NCBI GenBank assembly: GCA_002840095.1
Contig: PGZL01000001.1
Coordinates: 178,852 to 242,851, forward strand
Source: Gammaproteobacteria bacterium HGW-Gammaproteobacteria-1
GTDB lineage: Bacteria > Pseudomonadota > Gammaproteobacteria > Thiohalomonadales > Thiohalomonadaceae
Reading direction: 5' to 3'
DNA: 64,000 bases
Positions 31,350 to 40,093 of this stretch are shown here, one piece after another. The notes under the pieces were generated by a model. That model was not told where the DNA came from, searched no databases, and saw nothing but the letters and a program-made list of their open reading frames with translations. The position numbers and the translations under genes were made by a program. How positions within the stretch are numbered: position 1 is the stretch's first letter; every line of letters begins with the position of its first letter.

Positions 31350-32879
31350 TCAGCCGATTGCTACCCGGGCGACTGCATCCTTGATGGCATCACGAAGTAA
31401 GGTGTTCTCGCCGCCAAAATAAAATCGTTCGCGCGAACGAGTGCCATCCATCCCGCTCCATGCGTCCGGCAGTTCCGCCTCGCGCAGGTAGAGGGTCCGT
31501 AACGCCTTTTTTACGTCAGGGTTTGTGGCAAGTTTAGTGAAGAAGGCGCCGGCATCCTTATGTCTGGACCAGAATGGCTTGGTTCGGTGCATGAACTCCT
31601 GCACTTCGGCTGGCGTGTCAATGTTAGAGTTGACATGCAGTGCTGCAAGTTGACGATCACGTCCGGCGAACGGTTCGGAGGCGGCCCACGAACAACCGAG
31701 TGCATCAGCAAAATGTTGTTTCGCCAAATTGTGCTTTTGCTTGATATATGCTTCCGCTGCCCGTGCGAGGCGCGAAACGACCGTATGATACGGTTCGCCA
31801 GACGACAGTCTCGGGAATAGAGATCTTACGCTCCCCTTGCCACGGTTCAAACGAAGCATGGCGAGATAATAGCGCGTACCAAAGCTACCAGTGCTATCGA
31901 GCTTATGGCACTTACTTAGCCAACGGTAGGCGTTCGCTTCGTCTCCTGCTGTAAAAGCGATGACGCCCCCCCAATACAACGTTGCGGGCCAGTAGTGGGT
32001 GTCAGTGCCATATTTGTACTGCCCACTAATCAGTTTGGGGTCAGGGGCCTTTTCGGAATGGCTGCCGTATAATTGCTCGAACAGGCTGATTGCTCTCTTG
32101 ATGTCCGGCAGTACCTCGCTGGCGAAGCCTGGGGCGAATTTTACATAACCATCGGGCGCGTCGTAGGGCGTTTGTTCCGAGTTCCACCCGAAAGTCCAGT
32201 CCCCCTGCCAGAGAATTGGCGCAAGGGCGCTGATGTGCATGGCTATGGGCCACGGATTGTTTGGGTGGCGCTCTCGAAGTAACCCAATGCTGTCCTCAAA
32301 CCGATCGATCTGCTCTTCGGTCGCGGTATAAGGGTCAGGGAGATATGACGAGACGGCATCGTAGATGCTTTGCCCGAGTTCCGTGAAGGCGAGAAACGTC
32401 TCACCGTCTTCCCTGATGTCGATATCCGCGTAGTCGAACACCGTCAAATTGTCACCGTGACTTTCCTGTCCCTCTAGGACGATTATCTTCTGCTTTTCTC
32501 GTGCAAAGTATTCGCGATGAATTGGAGGGGAAGAGAACAACCCAATGTGGAAGGCGGCTATGTCGCGGCTTGTCAACTGGCGACCTTGACTCTCCCGGTA
32601 CTGGCGCAAAATATCCTGTAGCCGCATTGTTCCGTCGAGGTTGATTTTCGCTTGCCGGACCAGGGGGTGTGTATCTTGGTCGTCCTCTTCTAGCGCCGGT
32701 TGCTGCAGGGCTTTTCGGAGTTCGTGGAGGCCGGAGTAGCCGTAGGCTCGTGCCAGCAACTCCTGGGTTTTCTGGTAGGGCTCTTGGATCAACCAGGACA
32801 GATTGCGTGCGTAGCGGGAAAAGTCTTCTAGGGATGTAGGGCGGAATGGGCGCCCTTCATGCTTGGTGGTGGCGGGCAT
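31350..32879 (-). CDS. TPR-like hypothetical protein, 509 aa
   Basis: ATG 32879 has GAGGAG upstream; the open frame before it lacks a site. The N-terminus (SLEDFSRYARNLSWLIQEPYQKTQELLARAYGYSGLHELRKALQQP) resembles the short N-domains found on several plasmid-borne proteins. The central part contains TPR-like helices (YWGGVIAFTAGDEANAYRWLSKCHKLD, GTRYYLAMLRLNRGKG, AEAYIKQKHNLAKQHFADALG). Role unknown. The gene and its flanks lie between the HNH gene and a duplicated fragment of it. Confidence 0.75.
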   Translation of the reverse strand: MPATTKHEGRPFRPTSLEDFSRYARNLSWLIQEPYQKTQELLARAYGYSGLHELRKALQQPALEEDDQDTHPLVRQAKINLDGTMRLQDILRQYRESQGRQLTSRDIAAFHIGLFSSPPIHREYFAREKQKIIVLEGQESHGDNLTVFDYADIDIREDGETFLAFTELGQSIYDAVSSYLPDPYTATEEQIDRFEDSIGLLRERHPNNPWPIAMHISALAPILWQGDWTFGWNSEQTPYDAPDGYVKFAPGFASEVLPDIKRAISLFEQLYGSHSEKAPDPKLISGQYKYGTDTHYWPATLYWGGVIAFTAGDEANAYRWLSKCHKLDSTGSFGTRYYLAMLRLNRGKGSVRSLFPRLSSGEPYHTVVSRLARAAEAYIKQKHNLAKQHFADALGCSWAASEPFAGRDRQLAALHVNSNIDTPAEVQEFMHRTKPFWSRHKDAGAFFTKLATNPDVKKALRTLYLREAELPDAWSGMDGTRSRERFYFGGENTLLRDAIKDAVARVAIG

Positions 32880-33147
32880 CGTACATTGCTCCTCTGTTTT
32901 GTACGAGCGTCGATCAGGCGTGCTTCCAAAGGCTTGGCGCCGGATTACCAAGCCAAACAAGGTGTTCGCTTGCCCGATCGTTCGATCGTACACAGTGAAG
33001 CAACGGTATATTTTGCGCGGGGTCCCGCCTCGGGTTCTGCGCTTCCGGCGTTTGCCGGTCCGGCGTCAACGGCCACACCGCGGCCGTCACCCACGATAGT
33101 GGGATGCGCCAAGTATAAAAGGGAGGCTGCCGCCTGCCAACAGGTCT

Positions 33148-33276
33148 CTGCTGGCGCTGCCGCATGCCCCGAACGAACCACGTCGAGGGGGCCTGATACT
33201 GGCCAACCGCCACATCCTGGCCGATCAGATGGCCTTCCTGGAGGCGCGGGCGCCGCGGCGAAAGGTGAGAGGATAG
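33148..33276 (+). pseudogene. Duplicated 3' fragment of the HNH gene
   Basis: From CTGCTGGCGCTGCCG to the stop this stretch matches the last ~124 bases of the HNH gene (31099-31222), with a few substitutions and small indels that break the frame; the final segment (NRHILADQMAFLEARAPRR) is nearly unchanged. It lies in the same orientation, so the two copies are direct repeats flanking the 509-aa gene. Confidence 0.85.
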
Positions 33277-33286
33277 GGGAGTGAGG

Positions 33287-33311
33287 CACCGGCCCCGCAA
33301 GGGGGCCGGTG
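33287..33311 (+). terminator. GC-rich hairpin after the HNH fragment
   Basis: CACCGGCCCC and GGGGCCGGTG make a 10-bp perfect stem with a 5-base loop, followed by ATGCC without a T-run. Confidence 0.5.
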
Positions 33312-33359
33312 ATGCCGCTGAACAACCGCGGCGGTCGCACCACGGCCTAGCAGGGCGAT

Positions 33360-33507
33360 CATTCCTGCCGGTGTAACGCTTTCAACATGGACCTTCTATG
33401 CAGGGGGTGACCAGTCCCTCTGCGAGATCGAGCGCGACATTTTGCCGCAGATGGGCCGGCAGAACCGGGGCGTGAAGCTGTGCCTGGATGTGCTGGTGGA
33501 CGCATAA
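33360..33507 (+). pseudogene. Unidentified gene remnant
   Basis: A frame without a start reads TFYAGGDQSLCEIERDILPQMGRQ...LCLDVLVDA before a stop at 33505-33507. The composition is protein-like and it directly precedes the small-gene array, so it is probably the 3' end of a lost gene. Identity unknown. Confidence 0.35.
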
Positions 33508-33510
33508 AAC

Positions 33511-33834
33511 ATGGCCACCAAGAAAGAGCCCAAGGCGTTCGATTCGCACTGGCCAGAAGGGCTTGAGGCTGGGGTTGTCTATAAGGTGCCCTGTGACGAT
33601 AAAGGACGTAATGGCGGAGCATGGTTAAAGGTCTATGTTGCCAACGATGGCGATGTTCATATGTCGATGCAGGAATGGGAGCACATCCCTGAAGGGGAGC
33701 CAGATCCCATTCCGTCAATCAGGATCAGAACCTTGTTCGGCGGCGGGCACAGTTTAAGGACGCGCCAGGCGTTGTTGTGGTTGGCCGACGCCATCCGGCG
33801 CGACAATGAAGAGTGTGGCCGGAATAACGATTAG
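33511..33834 (+). CDS. Hypothetical protein, 107 aa (first array gene)
   Basis: ATG 33511. Soluble, with an early VVYKVPCDDKGRNGGAWLKVYVANDGDVHMSMQEWEH beta-rich part and a C-terminal helix SLRTRQALLWLADAIRRDNEE. No family recognised. Followed after 8 bases by a type C linker and the next gene. Confidence 0.65.
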   Translation: MATKKEPKAFDSHWPEGLEAGVVYKVPCDDKGRNGGAWLKVYVANDGDVHMSMQEWEHIPEGEPDPIPSIRIRTLFGGGHSLRTRQALLWLADAIRRDNEECGRNND

Positions 33835-33842
33835 AGGAAAAG

Positions 33843-34283
33843 ATGGATTGCAAAATGGCTGAAAAACATAAATACGAGCCAGCCCATGTGTTCGAGGTAA
33901 GTTACGCGGACTTGGCCACCCTGATGAACCTAATCCGCGCACAGCACTGTGCGTTGGTTAATGCGCACAGGTTCATCGAAGCGTCTATCGGGGGCGATGC
34001 AGCCCTAACACGTTACCTCGATGAAGTGCTTGGCGCCCCAGAGCGTGTTCGCCTGGCTGACGTTCTGGACATGCTGGATACGTTGAAAGGGGTGGTCGTG
34101 CAGGTAGAAGGCGACGTCGTCGAGCTTCTCTGCGGGCATTTGCGAGCGGAGGAGCAGCTGAACGCTCGGAAGTATTTTGAAGGAACGGATATGAGCGGAG
34201 TGACTTACTTTGTCACTAGGAACGAAGACGGGTTATTGGTGTGTCTTGACGCCCAGCAACTTGCTTCCCTGCTCTCAGGCTAA
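33843..34283 (+). CDS. Hypothetical protein, 146 aa
   Basis: Preceded by a type C linker (GAGGAAAAG directly before ATG). Helical N-terminal two-thirds (ATLMNLIRAQHCALVNAHRFIEASIGG, LADVLDMLDTLKGVVVQVEGDVVELLCGHL) and a short beta C-terminus. An internal ATG at 33855 (MAEKHK) is an alternative start with better spacing to the linker. No family recognised. Confidence 0.65.
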   Translation: MDCKMAEKHKYEPAHVFEVSYADLATLMNLIRAQHCALVNAHRFIEASIGGDAALTRYLDEVLGAPERVRLADVLDMLDTLKGVVVQVEGDVVELLCGHLRAEEQLNARKYFEGTDMSGVTYFVTRNEDGLLVCLDAQQLASLLSG

Positions 34284-34295
34284 TTTGAAACCGAT

Positions 34296-34835
34296 ATGAG
34301 CGTAACCAAAGACGATATTAAGGCGGTGCTGGGCGGAATATTAGGAATGTCCGCCAGAGAAGACGAGGAGGCGTATCACGCCGTCGCTGACAATCAGGTC
34401 GTACAGCGCGCTGTTGATTATGCTCGCGAAGGTAAATATGAGGAATTTGGCCTCCTCTTCGTCGGTCAAATCGAACGAGTGATAGATGGTCTTTTGGCAA
34501 GCGTGACCAACGATGCAGAAGCACAGTTTCTCATTAAGCATGGATGCTTTGTAGAGGAGCACTTCAAGAGGCTGATCCAGCGATATGAAGGAATGCCATG
34601 CTGTGCCGACAAGTCGCGAACAATAATGCGTTCATTGATCGTGTTTTATCTTGAAGGGAAGCCTATTTGCTTCGATTACAGCCAGGAATACACGTACCAT
34701 CTTCCCAAGAAGATATTTAAGGCACAGGAAGAGATTTTGGGTTTCGCGAAAGGATTGCATCAATTGTTCTATGGCAACCCTGACCTCTATCTGGAGCAGT
34801 TGAGGTCAGTTATGGCGACAGCCGATAAGACATAG
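34296..34835 (+). CDS. Hypothetical protein, 179 aa
   Basis: Linker TTTGAAACCGAT, a degenerate type B, precedes ATG 34296. Mostly helical (EFGLLFVGQIERVIDGLLASVTNDAEAQFLIKHGCFVEEHFKRLIQRYEG), with PKKIFKAQEEILGFAKGLHQLFYG near the end. No membrane segment or known motif. GC content is lower than in its neighbours, suggesting a separate origin. Confidence 0.7.
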   Translation: MSVTKDDIKAVLGGILGMSAREDEEAYHAVADNQVVQRAVDYAREGKYEEFGLLFVGQIERVIDGLLASVTNDAEAQFLIKHGCFVEEHFKRLIQRYEGMPCCADKSRTIMRSLIVFYLEGKPICFDYSQEYTYHLPKKIFKAQEEILGFAKGLHQLFYGNPDLYLEQLRSVMATADKT

Positions 34836-34846
34836 AGGAAAAGACG

Positions 34847-35071
34847 ATGGCGGACATCAACAAGATATCACCGGGGCGAGTGTTGTGGGACGTGCGTCGC
34901 GCTGGAGCTAACTCATTGTCGCGGGCGAAGACCGCCACCTATCGTGTGGTAGTGAAGGAGGTTCATCCCGATGCAGATTTCGTGGTTGCGGAGGTTAACG
35001 GCAATCCGCCACAGCGCTACAGTGGAGCGCAGGTCAGGAAGTGGCGCGTAAGTCCGCCTGGCAAATCGTAA
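34847..35071 (+). CDS. Hypothetical protein, 74 aa
   Basis: Type C linker (GAGGAAAAGACG) before ATG 34847. A small beta-rich domain, ISPGRVLWDVRRAG...TYRVVVKEVHPDADFVVAEVNGNPPQRYSGAQVRKWRV, with the look of a KOW/SH3-like fold. The C-terminus is basic. Similar to the 78-aa product at 35482 in overall design. Confidence 0.65.
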   Translation: MADINKISPGRVLWDVRRAGANSLSRAKTATYRVVVKEVHPDADFVVAEVNGNPPQRYSGAQVRKWRVSPPGKS

Positions 35072-35150
35072 TTGGAGAAGGCGGCAAAGAAGTCCCTGAG
35101 CGCAACGCGAAGTTAACCGGCGCTGCGCGCCACGAATAGGAGCAGGAGCG

Positions 35151-35468
35151 ATGACCGAACGGACAACCACCGAGGCCAGCAGCAGCGATGGCGCAACGTC
35201 CGCGTTGGATGATGGGTTAGGGCTGTGGCTTCCGTGTAACGATCCGGGGTACAGCACCAACGCCAGGCCATGGGTTCTTGAGCGCCGGAACCGTAAATTT
35301 TGGGGCGGCACCGAAACCCTGCAAACGGCCTCTTTCAATAAGCGGCGATTCTCCACGCAAGCAGCAGCACAAAAGGTTGCCGATGAACTGAACGCAGAGC
35401 TGAGGGGCGCGGAGCCTACCTTATCGGCGGAGCGTCCCTCTCAAGCGACGGGTTCGACGGTTGGTTGA
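35151..35468 (+). CDS. Hypothetical protein, 105 aa
   Basis: ATG 35151 after AGGAGCAGGAG. Disordered, Ser/Thr-rich ends around a compact centre (GLGLWLPCNDPGYSTNARPWVLERRNRKFWGG). No family recognised. The 79 bases before it include a type A linker at 35072 not followed closely by a start codon, which may mark a lost small gene. Confidence 0.6.
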   Translation: MTERTTTEASSSDGATSALDDGLGLWLPCNDPGYSTNARPWVLERRNRKFWGGTETLQTASFNKRRFSTQAAAQKVADELNAELRGAEPTLSAERPSQATGSTVG

Positions 35469-35481
35469 TTGGAGAGAGAAC

Positions 35482-35718
35482 ATGAGCATGGAGTACATAC
35501 GGAAAACCTATGGCGTACCGGCCAAGCGCGGCGGAGAAGTTCGGGTAATGCTGGATGGAAGTGATGGTATTCCCGGAACCATAACTGGTTCGCGGGGGCA
35601 GTACCTGCGAATTCGTATAGCGGGCCGCCGCCGGCCTGGGCTTTACCACCCGACGCATGCGCTGGAATACATGACGCCGAGCACTAGGCGTGAATTCCTG
35701 CAGGGGTGCGATGCATGA
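35482..35718 (+). CDS. Hypothetical SH3-like small protein, 78 aa
   Basis: Linker ATTGGAGAGAGAAC (type A variant) before ATG 35482. Beta-rich core KRGGEVRVMLDGSDGIPGTITGSRGQYLRIRIAGRRRPGLYHPTHALEYM looks like a small barrel that could bind nucleic acid. The end overlaps the next start (ATGA). Confidence 0.65.
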   Translation: MSMEYIRKTYGVPAKRGGEVRVMLDGSDGIPGTITGSRGQYLRIRIAGRRRPGLYHPTHALEYMTPSTRREFLQGCDA

Positions 35719-35951
35719 GTACGCCAAACATAAAAAATAAACTGACGATTTCCTCGGCTCTGGATGCAGCTCTCTCAGGCAACTCTGGATTACCGGCTGA
35801 GGCAATCCGTGACGCCTACGAGGCTATCTTGCCGGTATTCGAAAAGTATCGCGACCTGAAGCGATCGCATATGGGCCGCGATCGCACCGGCGCGATGGTG
35901 GATATGGGGGTGCGGGCGGCGCTCGCCGATGCATATGGTCGTTCGAAATAA
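35715..35951 (+). CDS. Hypothetical helical protein, 78 aa
   Basis: Start ATG 35715 overlaps the upstream stop (ATGA). A helical protein (TISSALDAALSGNSGLPAEAIRDAYEAILPVFEKYRDLKRS) with a C-terminal AMVDMGVRAALADAYGR helix. Coupled to the preceding gene, so the two may work as a pair. No family recognised. Confidence 0.6.
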   Translation: MSTPNIKNKLTISSALDAALSGNSGLPAEAIRDAYEAILPVFEKYRDLKRSHMGRDRTGAMVDMGVRAALADAYGRSK

Positions 35952-35972
35952 GCGAAGCCAATCAACTAAAAA

Positions 35973-36224
35973 ATGACCTTCATCATGGTGACTGTTTCGC
36001 TGGTTATTGCGCTCATTGCACTATGGGCGACGGCTCGCCTGGACGCACGAGACCGGAAGGAAAATGAATTTTACTTGAATGAATTTAGTGCAAAGATAGG
36101 CGGCAAGATTACGTGGAGACAAAGGCTTGCTGCATGGAACGGGGCAAAAGGAGGGCGGGCGCCAGCATGGCACTGGATTGAGCCTGTTGCGCCACTGCCG
36201 CCTGGATGCCGCGTTGGCGAGTGA
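35973..36224 (+). CDS. Single-pass membrane protein, 83 aa
   Basis: An N-terminal membrane segment (IMVTVSLVIALIALWATA) is followed by a basic, soluble tail. The ATG at 35973 has no strong ribosome-binding site; an ATG at 35985 is an alternative start. Confidence 0.55.
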   Translation: MTFIMVTVSLVIALIALWATARLDARDRKENEFYLNEFSAKIGGKITWRQRLAAWNGAKGGRAPAWHWIEPVAPLPPGCRVGE

Positions 36225-36244
36225 TAGGAGAAGAGGGCGTGAGG

Positions 36245-36418
36245 ATGTCGGGCCAAAAACTGTCCCAGGCCGACCGCCGCGAACTGGAGTTGTTTGAGGC
36301 GTACTTGGGTGAGGTTGCATCTAAACCAACGCATGTAGTGCTGGCCGAGCGGCAGGACTACCTCGATTTGAGTGACGAGGAAGTGCGGGTCGCCTGGCGG
36401 CAAGCAAGCCAACGATAG
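36245..36418 (+). CDS. Hypothetical protein, 57 aa
   Basis: Linker ATAGGAGAAGAGG, then ATG 36245. A small charged helical protein (ADRRELELFEAYLGEV, LSDEEVRVAWRQASQR). Ends directly at a type C linker. Confidence 0.6.
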   Translation: MSGQKLSQADRRELELFEAYLGEVASKPTHVVLAERQDYLDLSDEEVRVAWRQASQR

Positions 36419-36426
36419 AGGAGAAG

Positions 36427-36756
36427 ATGGTGAACGAAGCCACTGAACTGAAAGACCGCATCGCTTTAGCCGGTCGCCAGGAGCGCCGGGGTATACGCGA
36501 CGGCGAGACTACCGTAGAACTGGTAAGCATTGGGCTCGGCACTATGCGCACTTCAGCCACCTACGCGGCGCTCCTGATCCAACTCGAAGGCGCGCGCCCC
36601 AGCCAGATCGACGTACTGGACAGCGTAATGGACGCGCTCGGCATCCATCCGGAGGAGATCATCCACAACCGCAAGATGCCGGACGTAGTGCACGAAGAGG
36701 CGCACAGCAGGTGGGCGGAAGAGGCTGACGAGCTGCGCCGGAAACTGAGCGTATAA
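36427..36756 (+). CDS. Hypothetical protein, HTH-like, 109 aa
   Basis: Linker GAGGAGAAG before ATG 36427. The stretch TSATYAALLIQLEGARPSQIDVLDSVMDALGIHPEEII has the helix pattern of an XRE-type DNA-binding domain, though key residues are not decisive. A charged C-terminal helix follows. Confidence 0.6.
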   Translation: MVNEATELKDRIALAGRQERRGIRDGETTVELVSIGLGTMRTSATYAALLIQLEGARPSQIDVLDSVMDALGIHPEEIIHNRKMPDVVHEEAHSRWAEEADELRRKLSV

Positions 36757-36769
36757 CAAGGGTTAGGCA

Positions 36770-37006
36770 ATGAGAAGCGTCTTGCTGGTAGCGGCCGTGC
36801 TGTCGGGAATGTGCAGCGTACTCATCCTGGGAATCGGTCCGTCTGGGCCGTTCGCCGCGTGGAGTGCCGTGGTCGGGTGGGCGGCTATGGCGTGTTCGGC
36901 AGTCACCGGCGGGGCGGCTCTGCTGTGGCCGTGGTTTCGCCACACGTTTGTGCTGAAAGACCACACGCCAGAACTCTGCACGTCCGCGCGCAAAAAGTTC
37001 GGCTAG
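36770..37006 (+). CDS. Two-pass membrane protein, 78 aa
   Basis: ATG 36770. Two hydrophobic segments (VLLVAAVLSGMCSVLILGIG and AVVGWAAMACSAVTGGAALLW) with a short basic tail. The preceding TAACAAGGGTTAGGC contains a GTTAGGC heptamer, which resembles an integron core site but stands alone. Confidence 0.6.
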   Translation: MRSVLLVAAVLSGMCSVLILGIGPSGPFAAWSAVVGWAAMACSAVTGGAALLWPWFRHTFVLKDHTPELCTSARKKFG

Positions 37007-37038
37007 CGATATTGTTGATAGGAAACCGCAGGATATAT

Positions 37039-39789
37039 ATGCCGCTGTCATGGAATGAAATCAAATCCCGCGCCCTGGCGTTTTCCAAGCACTGGGCCGA
37101 TGCCGGCAACGAGGACGCCGAGGCCAAGCCCTTCCTCATCGCCTTCTTCGAGATATTCGGCATCACCAACAAGCGCGTCGCCAGCTTCGAGCATGCGGTG
37201 AAGAAACACGGCGGCGGCAGCGGCTACGTCGACCTGTTCTGGCCCGGCATCCTGCTGGTGGAGATGAAATCGCGCGGCAGGAACCTTGACCGCGCCTATA
37301 CCCAGGCGATGGACTACTTCCCCGGCATCGCCGAGCGCGACCTGCCGCGCTACGTGCTGGTATGCGACTTCGCCCGCTTCCGCCTGCACGATCTGAGCTA
37401 CGGCAGCGTGCACGAATTCCCCCTCGCCGAGCTGTACAAGAACGTGCGCCTGTTCGGCTTCATCGCCGGCTACCAGACTCAGGTGATCAAGCCGCAGGAC
37501 CCCATCAACATCAAGGCCGCCGAGCGCATGGGTCGGCTGCACGACCAGCTCAAGGCCATCGGCTACGAGGGTCGCCCGCTGGAGCTTTATCTGGTGCGTC
37601 TGCTGTTCTGCCTGTTCGCCGAAGACACAGGTCTGTTCGAGAAGCGTCAGTTCCAGGACTACATCGAGCGGCGCACCAGCGAGGACGGAAGCGACCTAGC
37701 CGACCGGCTCGCCACCCTGTTTCACGTCCTCAATACACCCCATGATAAGCGGCTGAAGAATCTCGATGAAGAGCTGGCCGCCTTTGAATACATCAATGGC
37801 AAGCTGTTCGAGGAGAACCTACCGCCGGCCAGCTTCGACGCAGCGATGCGCGAAAGTTTGCTCGACCTGTGCGGCCTAGACTGGAGCCGCATTTCGCCGG
37901 CCATCTTCGGCAGCCTGTTCCAGTCCATCATGGACGACCTGGCGCGGCGCAACCTCGGCGCCCACTACACCAGCGAGGAGAATATCCTCAAGCTGATCAA
38001 ACCACTCTTTCTCGACGCCCTGTGGACCGAGTTCGGGAAGCTCAAGAAGAACAAGAACAAGCTCTTCGAGTTCCACAAGAAGTTGCGGACCCTGACCTTC
38101 TTCGACCCCGCCTGCGGCTGCGGCAATTTTCTGGTCATCACCTACCGCGAACTGCGCCTGCTGGAGCTGGAGGTGCTGCGCGCCGCCCACACCTCGGGCC
38201 AGCAGATGCTCGACATCCACCAGATGGTCAGCGTCGATGTTGACCAGTTCTACGGCATCGAGATCGAGGAATTCCCGGCGCAGATCGCCCAGGTCGCCCT
38301 CTGGCTCACCGATCACCAGATGAACCTCAAGGTGAGCGAGGAATTCGGCGCCTACTTCGCCCGCATCCCGCTCACCCACAGCGCCACCATCGTCCACGAC
38401 AACGCCCTGCGCATCGACTGGGTCGACGTGCTGGCGCCGAAGCGCTGTAGCTACATCTTGGGCAATCCGCCGTTTGTCGGCGCCAAGTACATGAACGATG
38501 CGCAGCGCGAGGATACGCGCCAGGTATTCGGCGACATCGAGAACGCCGGCCTGCTCGACCTTGTCGCCGCCTGGTACGTGAGGGCCGCGCGATACATGAC
38601 GGACAACCGCACGATCCACGCCGCCTTCGTCTCCACCAACAGCATCACCCAGGGCGAGCAGGTCGGCGCGCTGTGGGGCTGGCTGCTGGCGCAGGGCATC
38701 AAGATCCACTTCGCCCATCGCACATTTTCCTGGAGCAACGAGGCGCGCGGCAAAGCGGCGGTGCACTGCGTCATCGTCGGCTTCGGCCTGGAGGATGTAG
38801 CCGACAAGACCATATTTGAATACGAGGACATCAAGGGCGAGGCCCATGCGGTGAAGGTGGCCAATATCAATCCGTATCTGGTGGATGCGCCGGATGCTGT
38901 ATTGCCGCGCCGCTCGAAGCCCATTTGCGATGTGCCGGAGATCGGGATCGGCAACAAACCCATCGACGGCGGCAATTACCTGTTCACCACCGAGGAAAAA
39001 GAAGAGTTCCTGCGCAAGGAGCCGGCGGCGGCGCCCTATTTCCGGCGCTGGATCGGCGCGGATGAATTCATCAACGGCTTTGAGCGCTGGTGTCTGTGGT
39101 TGGGCGATTGTGCGCCCGAGCAGCTGCGCGCCATGCCGGAGGCGATGAAGCGGGTACAAGCGGTGAAGGCGGTTCGCCTGGCCAGCAAGAGCGCGCCGAC
39201 ACGCAAGCTGGCGGAAACGCCGACACGCTTTCATGTCGAGAACATGCCGTCCGGGCCGTATCTAGTGCTACCAGAGGTGTCGTCGGAGCGACGGCCGTTC
39301 ATTCCGATCGGTTACGAACAGCCGGAAACATTCGCCAGCAATCTGGTGAAAATTGTCCCTGATGCCACGCTGTTTCACTTTGGCATCCTTACCTCCACCA
39401 TGCACAACGCCTGGATGCGCACTGTGAGTGGAAGATTGAAAAGTGATTACCGATACTCCGTGAGCATCGTCTACAACAACTTCCCCTGGCCCACACCCAG
39501 CGATAAGCAGCGCACCGCCATCGAGGCCGCCGCGCAGGGCGTGCTCGATGCCCGCGCCGCCCATGCCGGCGCCTCGTTGGCCGACCTCTACGACCCGCTC
39601 ACCATGCCGCCGGATCTGCTGAAGGCGCACCAAAAGCTGGATGCCGCGGTGGACGCCGCATATAAGTTCGGAGGGAAGAGCGAAGCCGAGCGCTTAATGT
39701 TACTGTTTTCTCTGTACGGAGAAGTGGCGAGCACGGAACCGGGGCGACGGAGTCGAATTTCACCCCGCCCGCCATGTGGAGCAATTTAG
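37039..39789 (+). CDS. MmeI-like fused restriction endonuclease-methyltransferase, 916 aa
   Basis: Type B linker at 37021 and ATG 37039. An N-terminal PD-(D/E)xK nuclease signature lies at D65...E75-M-K77 (YVDLFWPGILLVEMKS). The adenine methyltransferase domain has motif I FDPACGCGNFL (near 355-365) and motif IV GNPPF (near 475-479), and a C-terminal specificity region follows. This is the layout of Type IIG/IIL enzymes such as MmeI, which cut away from an asymmetric site and methylate one strand for protection. Length fits. By far the largest gene of the array. It probably serves defence or addiction. Confidence 0.88.
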   Translation: MPLSWNEIKSRALAFSKHWADAGNEDAEAKPFLIAFFEIFGITNKRVASFEHAVKKHGGGSGYVDLFWPGILLVEMKSRGRNLDRAYTQAMDYFPGIAERDLPRYVLVCDFARFRLHDLSYGSVHEFPLAELYKNVRLFGFIAGYQTQVIKPQDPINIKAAERMGRLHDQLKAIGYEGRPLELYLVRLLFCLFAEDTGLFEKRQFQDYIERRTSEDGSDLADRLATLFHVLNTPHDKRLKNLDEELAAFEYINGKLFEENLPPASFDAAMRESLLDLCGLDWSRISPAIFGSLFQSIMDDLARRNLGAHYTSEENILKLIKPLFLDALWTEFGKLKKNKNKLFEFHKKLRTLTFFDPACGCGNFLVITYRELRLLELEVLRAAHTSGQQMLDIHQMVSVDVDQFYGIEIEEFPAQIAQVALWLTDHQMNLKVSEEFGAYFARIPLTHSATIVHDNALRIDWVDVLAPKRCSYILGNPPFVGAKYMNDAQREDTRQVFGDIENAGLLDLVAAWYVRAARYMTDNRTIHAAFVSTNSITQGEQVGALWGWLLAQGIKIHFAHRTFSWSNEARGKAAVHCVIVGFGLEDVADKTIFEYEDIKGEAHAVKVANINPYLVDAPDAVLPRRSKPICDVPEIGIGNKPIDGGNYLFTTEEKEEFLRKEPAAAPYFRRWIGADEFINGFERWCLWLGDCAPEQLRAMPEAMKRVQAVKAVRLASKSAPTRKLAETPTRFHVENMPSGPYLVLPEVSSERRPFIPIGYEQPETFASNLVKIVPDATLFHFGILTSTMHNAWMRTVSGRLKSDYRYSVSIVYNNFPWPTPSDKQRTAIEAAAQGVLDARAAHAGASLADLYDPLTMPPDLLKAHQKLDAAVDAAYKFGGKSEAERLMLLFSLYGEVASTEPGRRSRISPRPPCGAI

Positions 39790-39790
39790 C

Positions 39791-39811
39791 ATGACCACTT
39801 GCAGTGGTCAT
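39791..39811. promoter_or_regulatory. Palindrome between the restriction gene and the toxin-antitoxin pair
   Basis: ATGACCACT and AGTGGTCAT form a perfect 9-bp inverted repeat with a 3-base loop. A TTGTTTTTG run follows, so it may terminate the restriction gene; further GTGACCAT and ATGACCAT half-sites before the antitoxin start suggest that it is also the antitoxin's operator. A TATGAT -10 candidate is at 39821-39826. Confidence 0.6.
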
Positions 39812-39841
39812 TGTTTTTGCTATGATAGTGACCATCGTAAT

Positions 39842-40093
39842 ATGACCATAGGCAGAGATATGCAAGAGCAAGTATCAAAGTCTGAGTTCAAAGCCAAGGC
39901 GCTGGAGCTGTTTCGGCGGGTGGAGGCGAGTGGTGACACCGTGATCGTTACCGACCACGGCAACCCCACCATTGAGGTTCGCCCCTATCGGAAGACAGAA
40001 CGCAGCCCCCTGGACATCCTCAAGGGCAGTGTTACGGAATACACGAAACCCATGGAGCCGGTCGGCGAAGGTGAATGGGAGGCGCTTGGGTGA
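39842..40093 (+). CDS. Phd/YefM-type antitoxin, 83 aa
   Basis: ATG 39842 or 39860 (MQEQVSKSEFKAKA). The N-terminal half is the Phd/YefM DNA-binding domain: VSKSEFKAKALELFRRVEASGDTVIVTDHGNPTIEVRPYR. The C-terminal tail (DILKGSVTEYTKPMEPVGEGEWEAL) is the part that wraps around the toxin. Overlaps the toxin gene and is probably autoregulated through the upstream palindrome. Confidence 0.88.
   Translation: MTIGRDMQEQVSKSEFKAKALELFRRVEASGDTVIVTDHGNPTIEVRPYRKTERSPLDILKGSVTEYTKPMEPVGEGEWEALG

Noticed and set aside
32914..33343. Minus-strand open frames opposite the HNH fragment
   Set aside because: They are antisense to the duplicated HNH 3' end and not protein-like.
36756..36769. GTTAGGC before the 36770 gene looks like an integron core site (GTTRRRY)
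   Set aside because: A single heptamer without the paired R''/L''/L'/R' structure, and no other array gap has it. The array is therefore not a classical integron cassette array.
36811..37038. N-terminal extension of the MmeI-like protein
   Set aside because: The extension overlaps a membrane-protein gene in another frame and lacks a start with ribosome-binding site; the linker at 37021 fixes ATG 37039.
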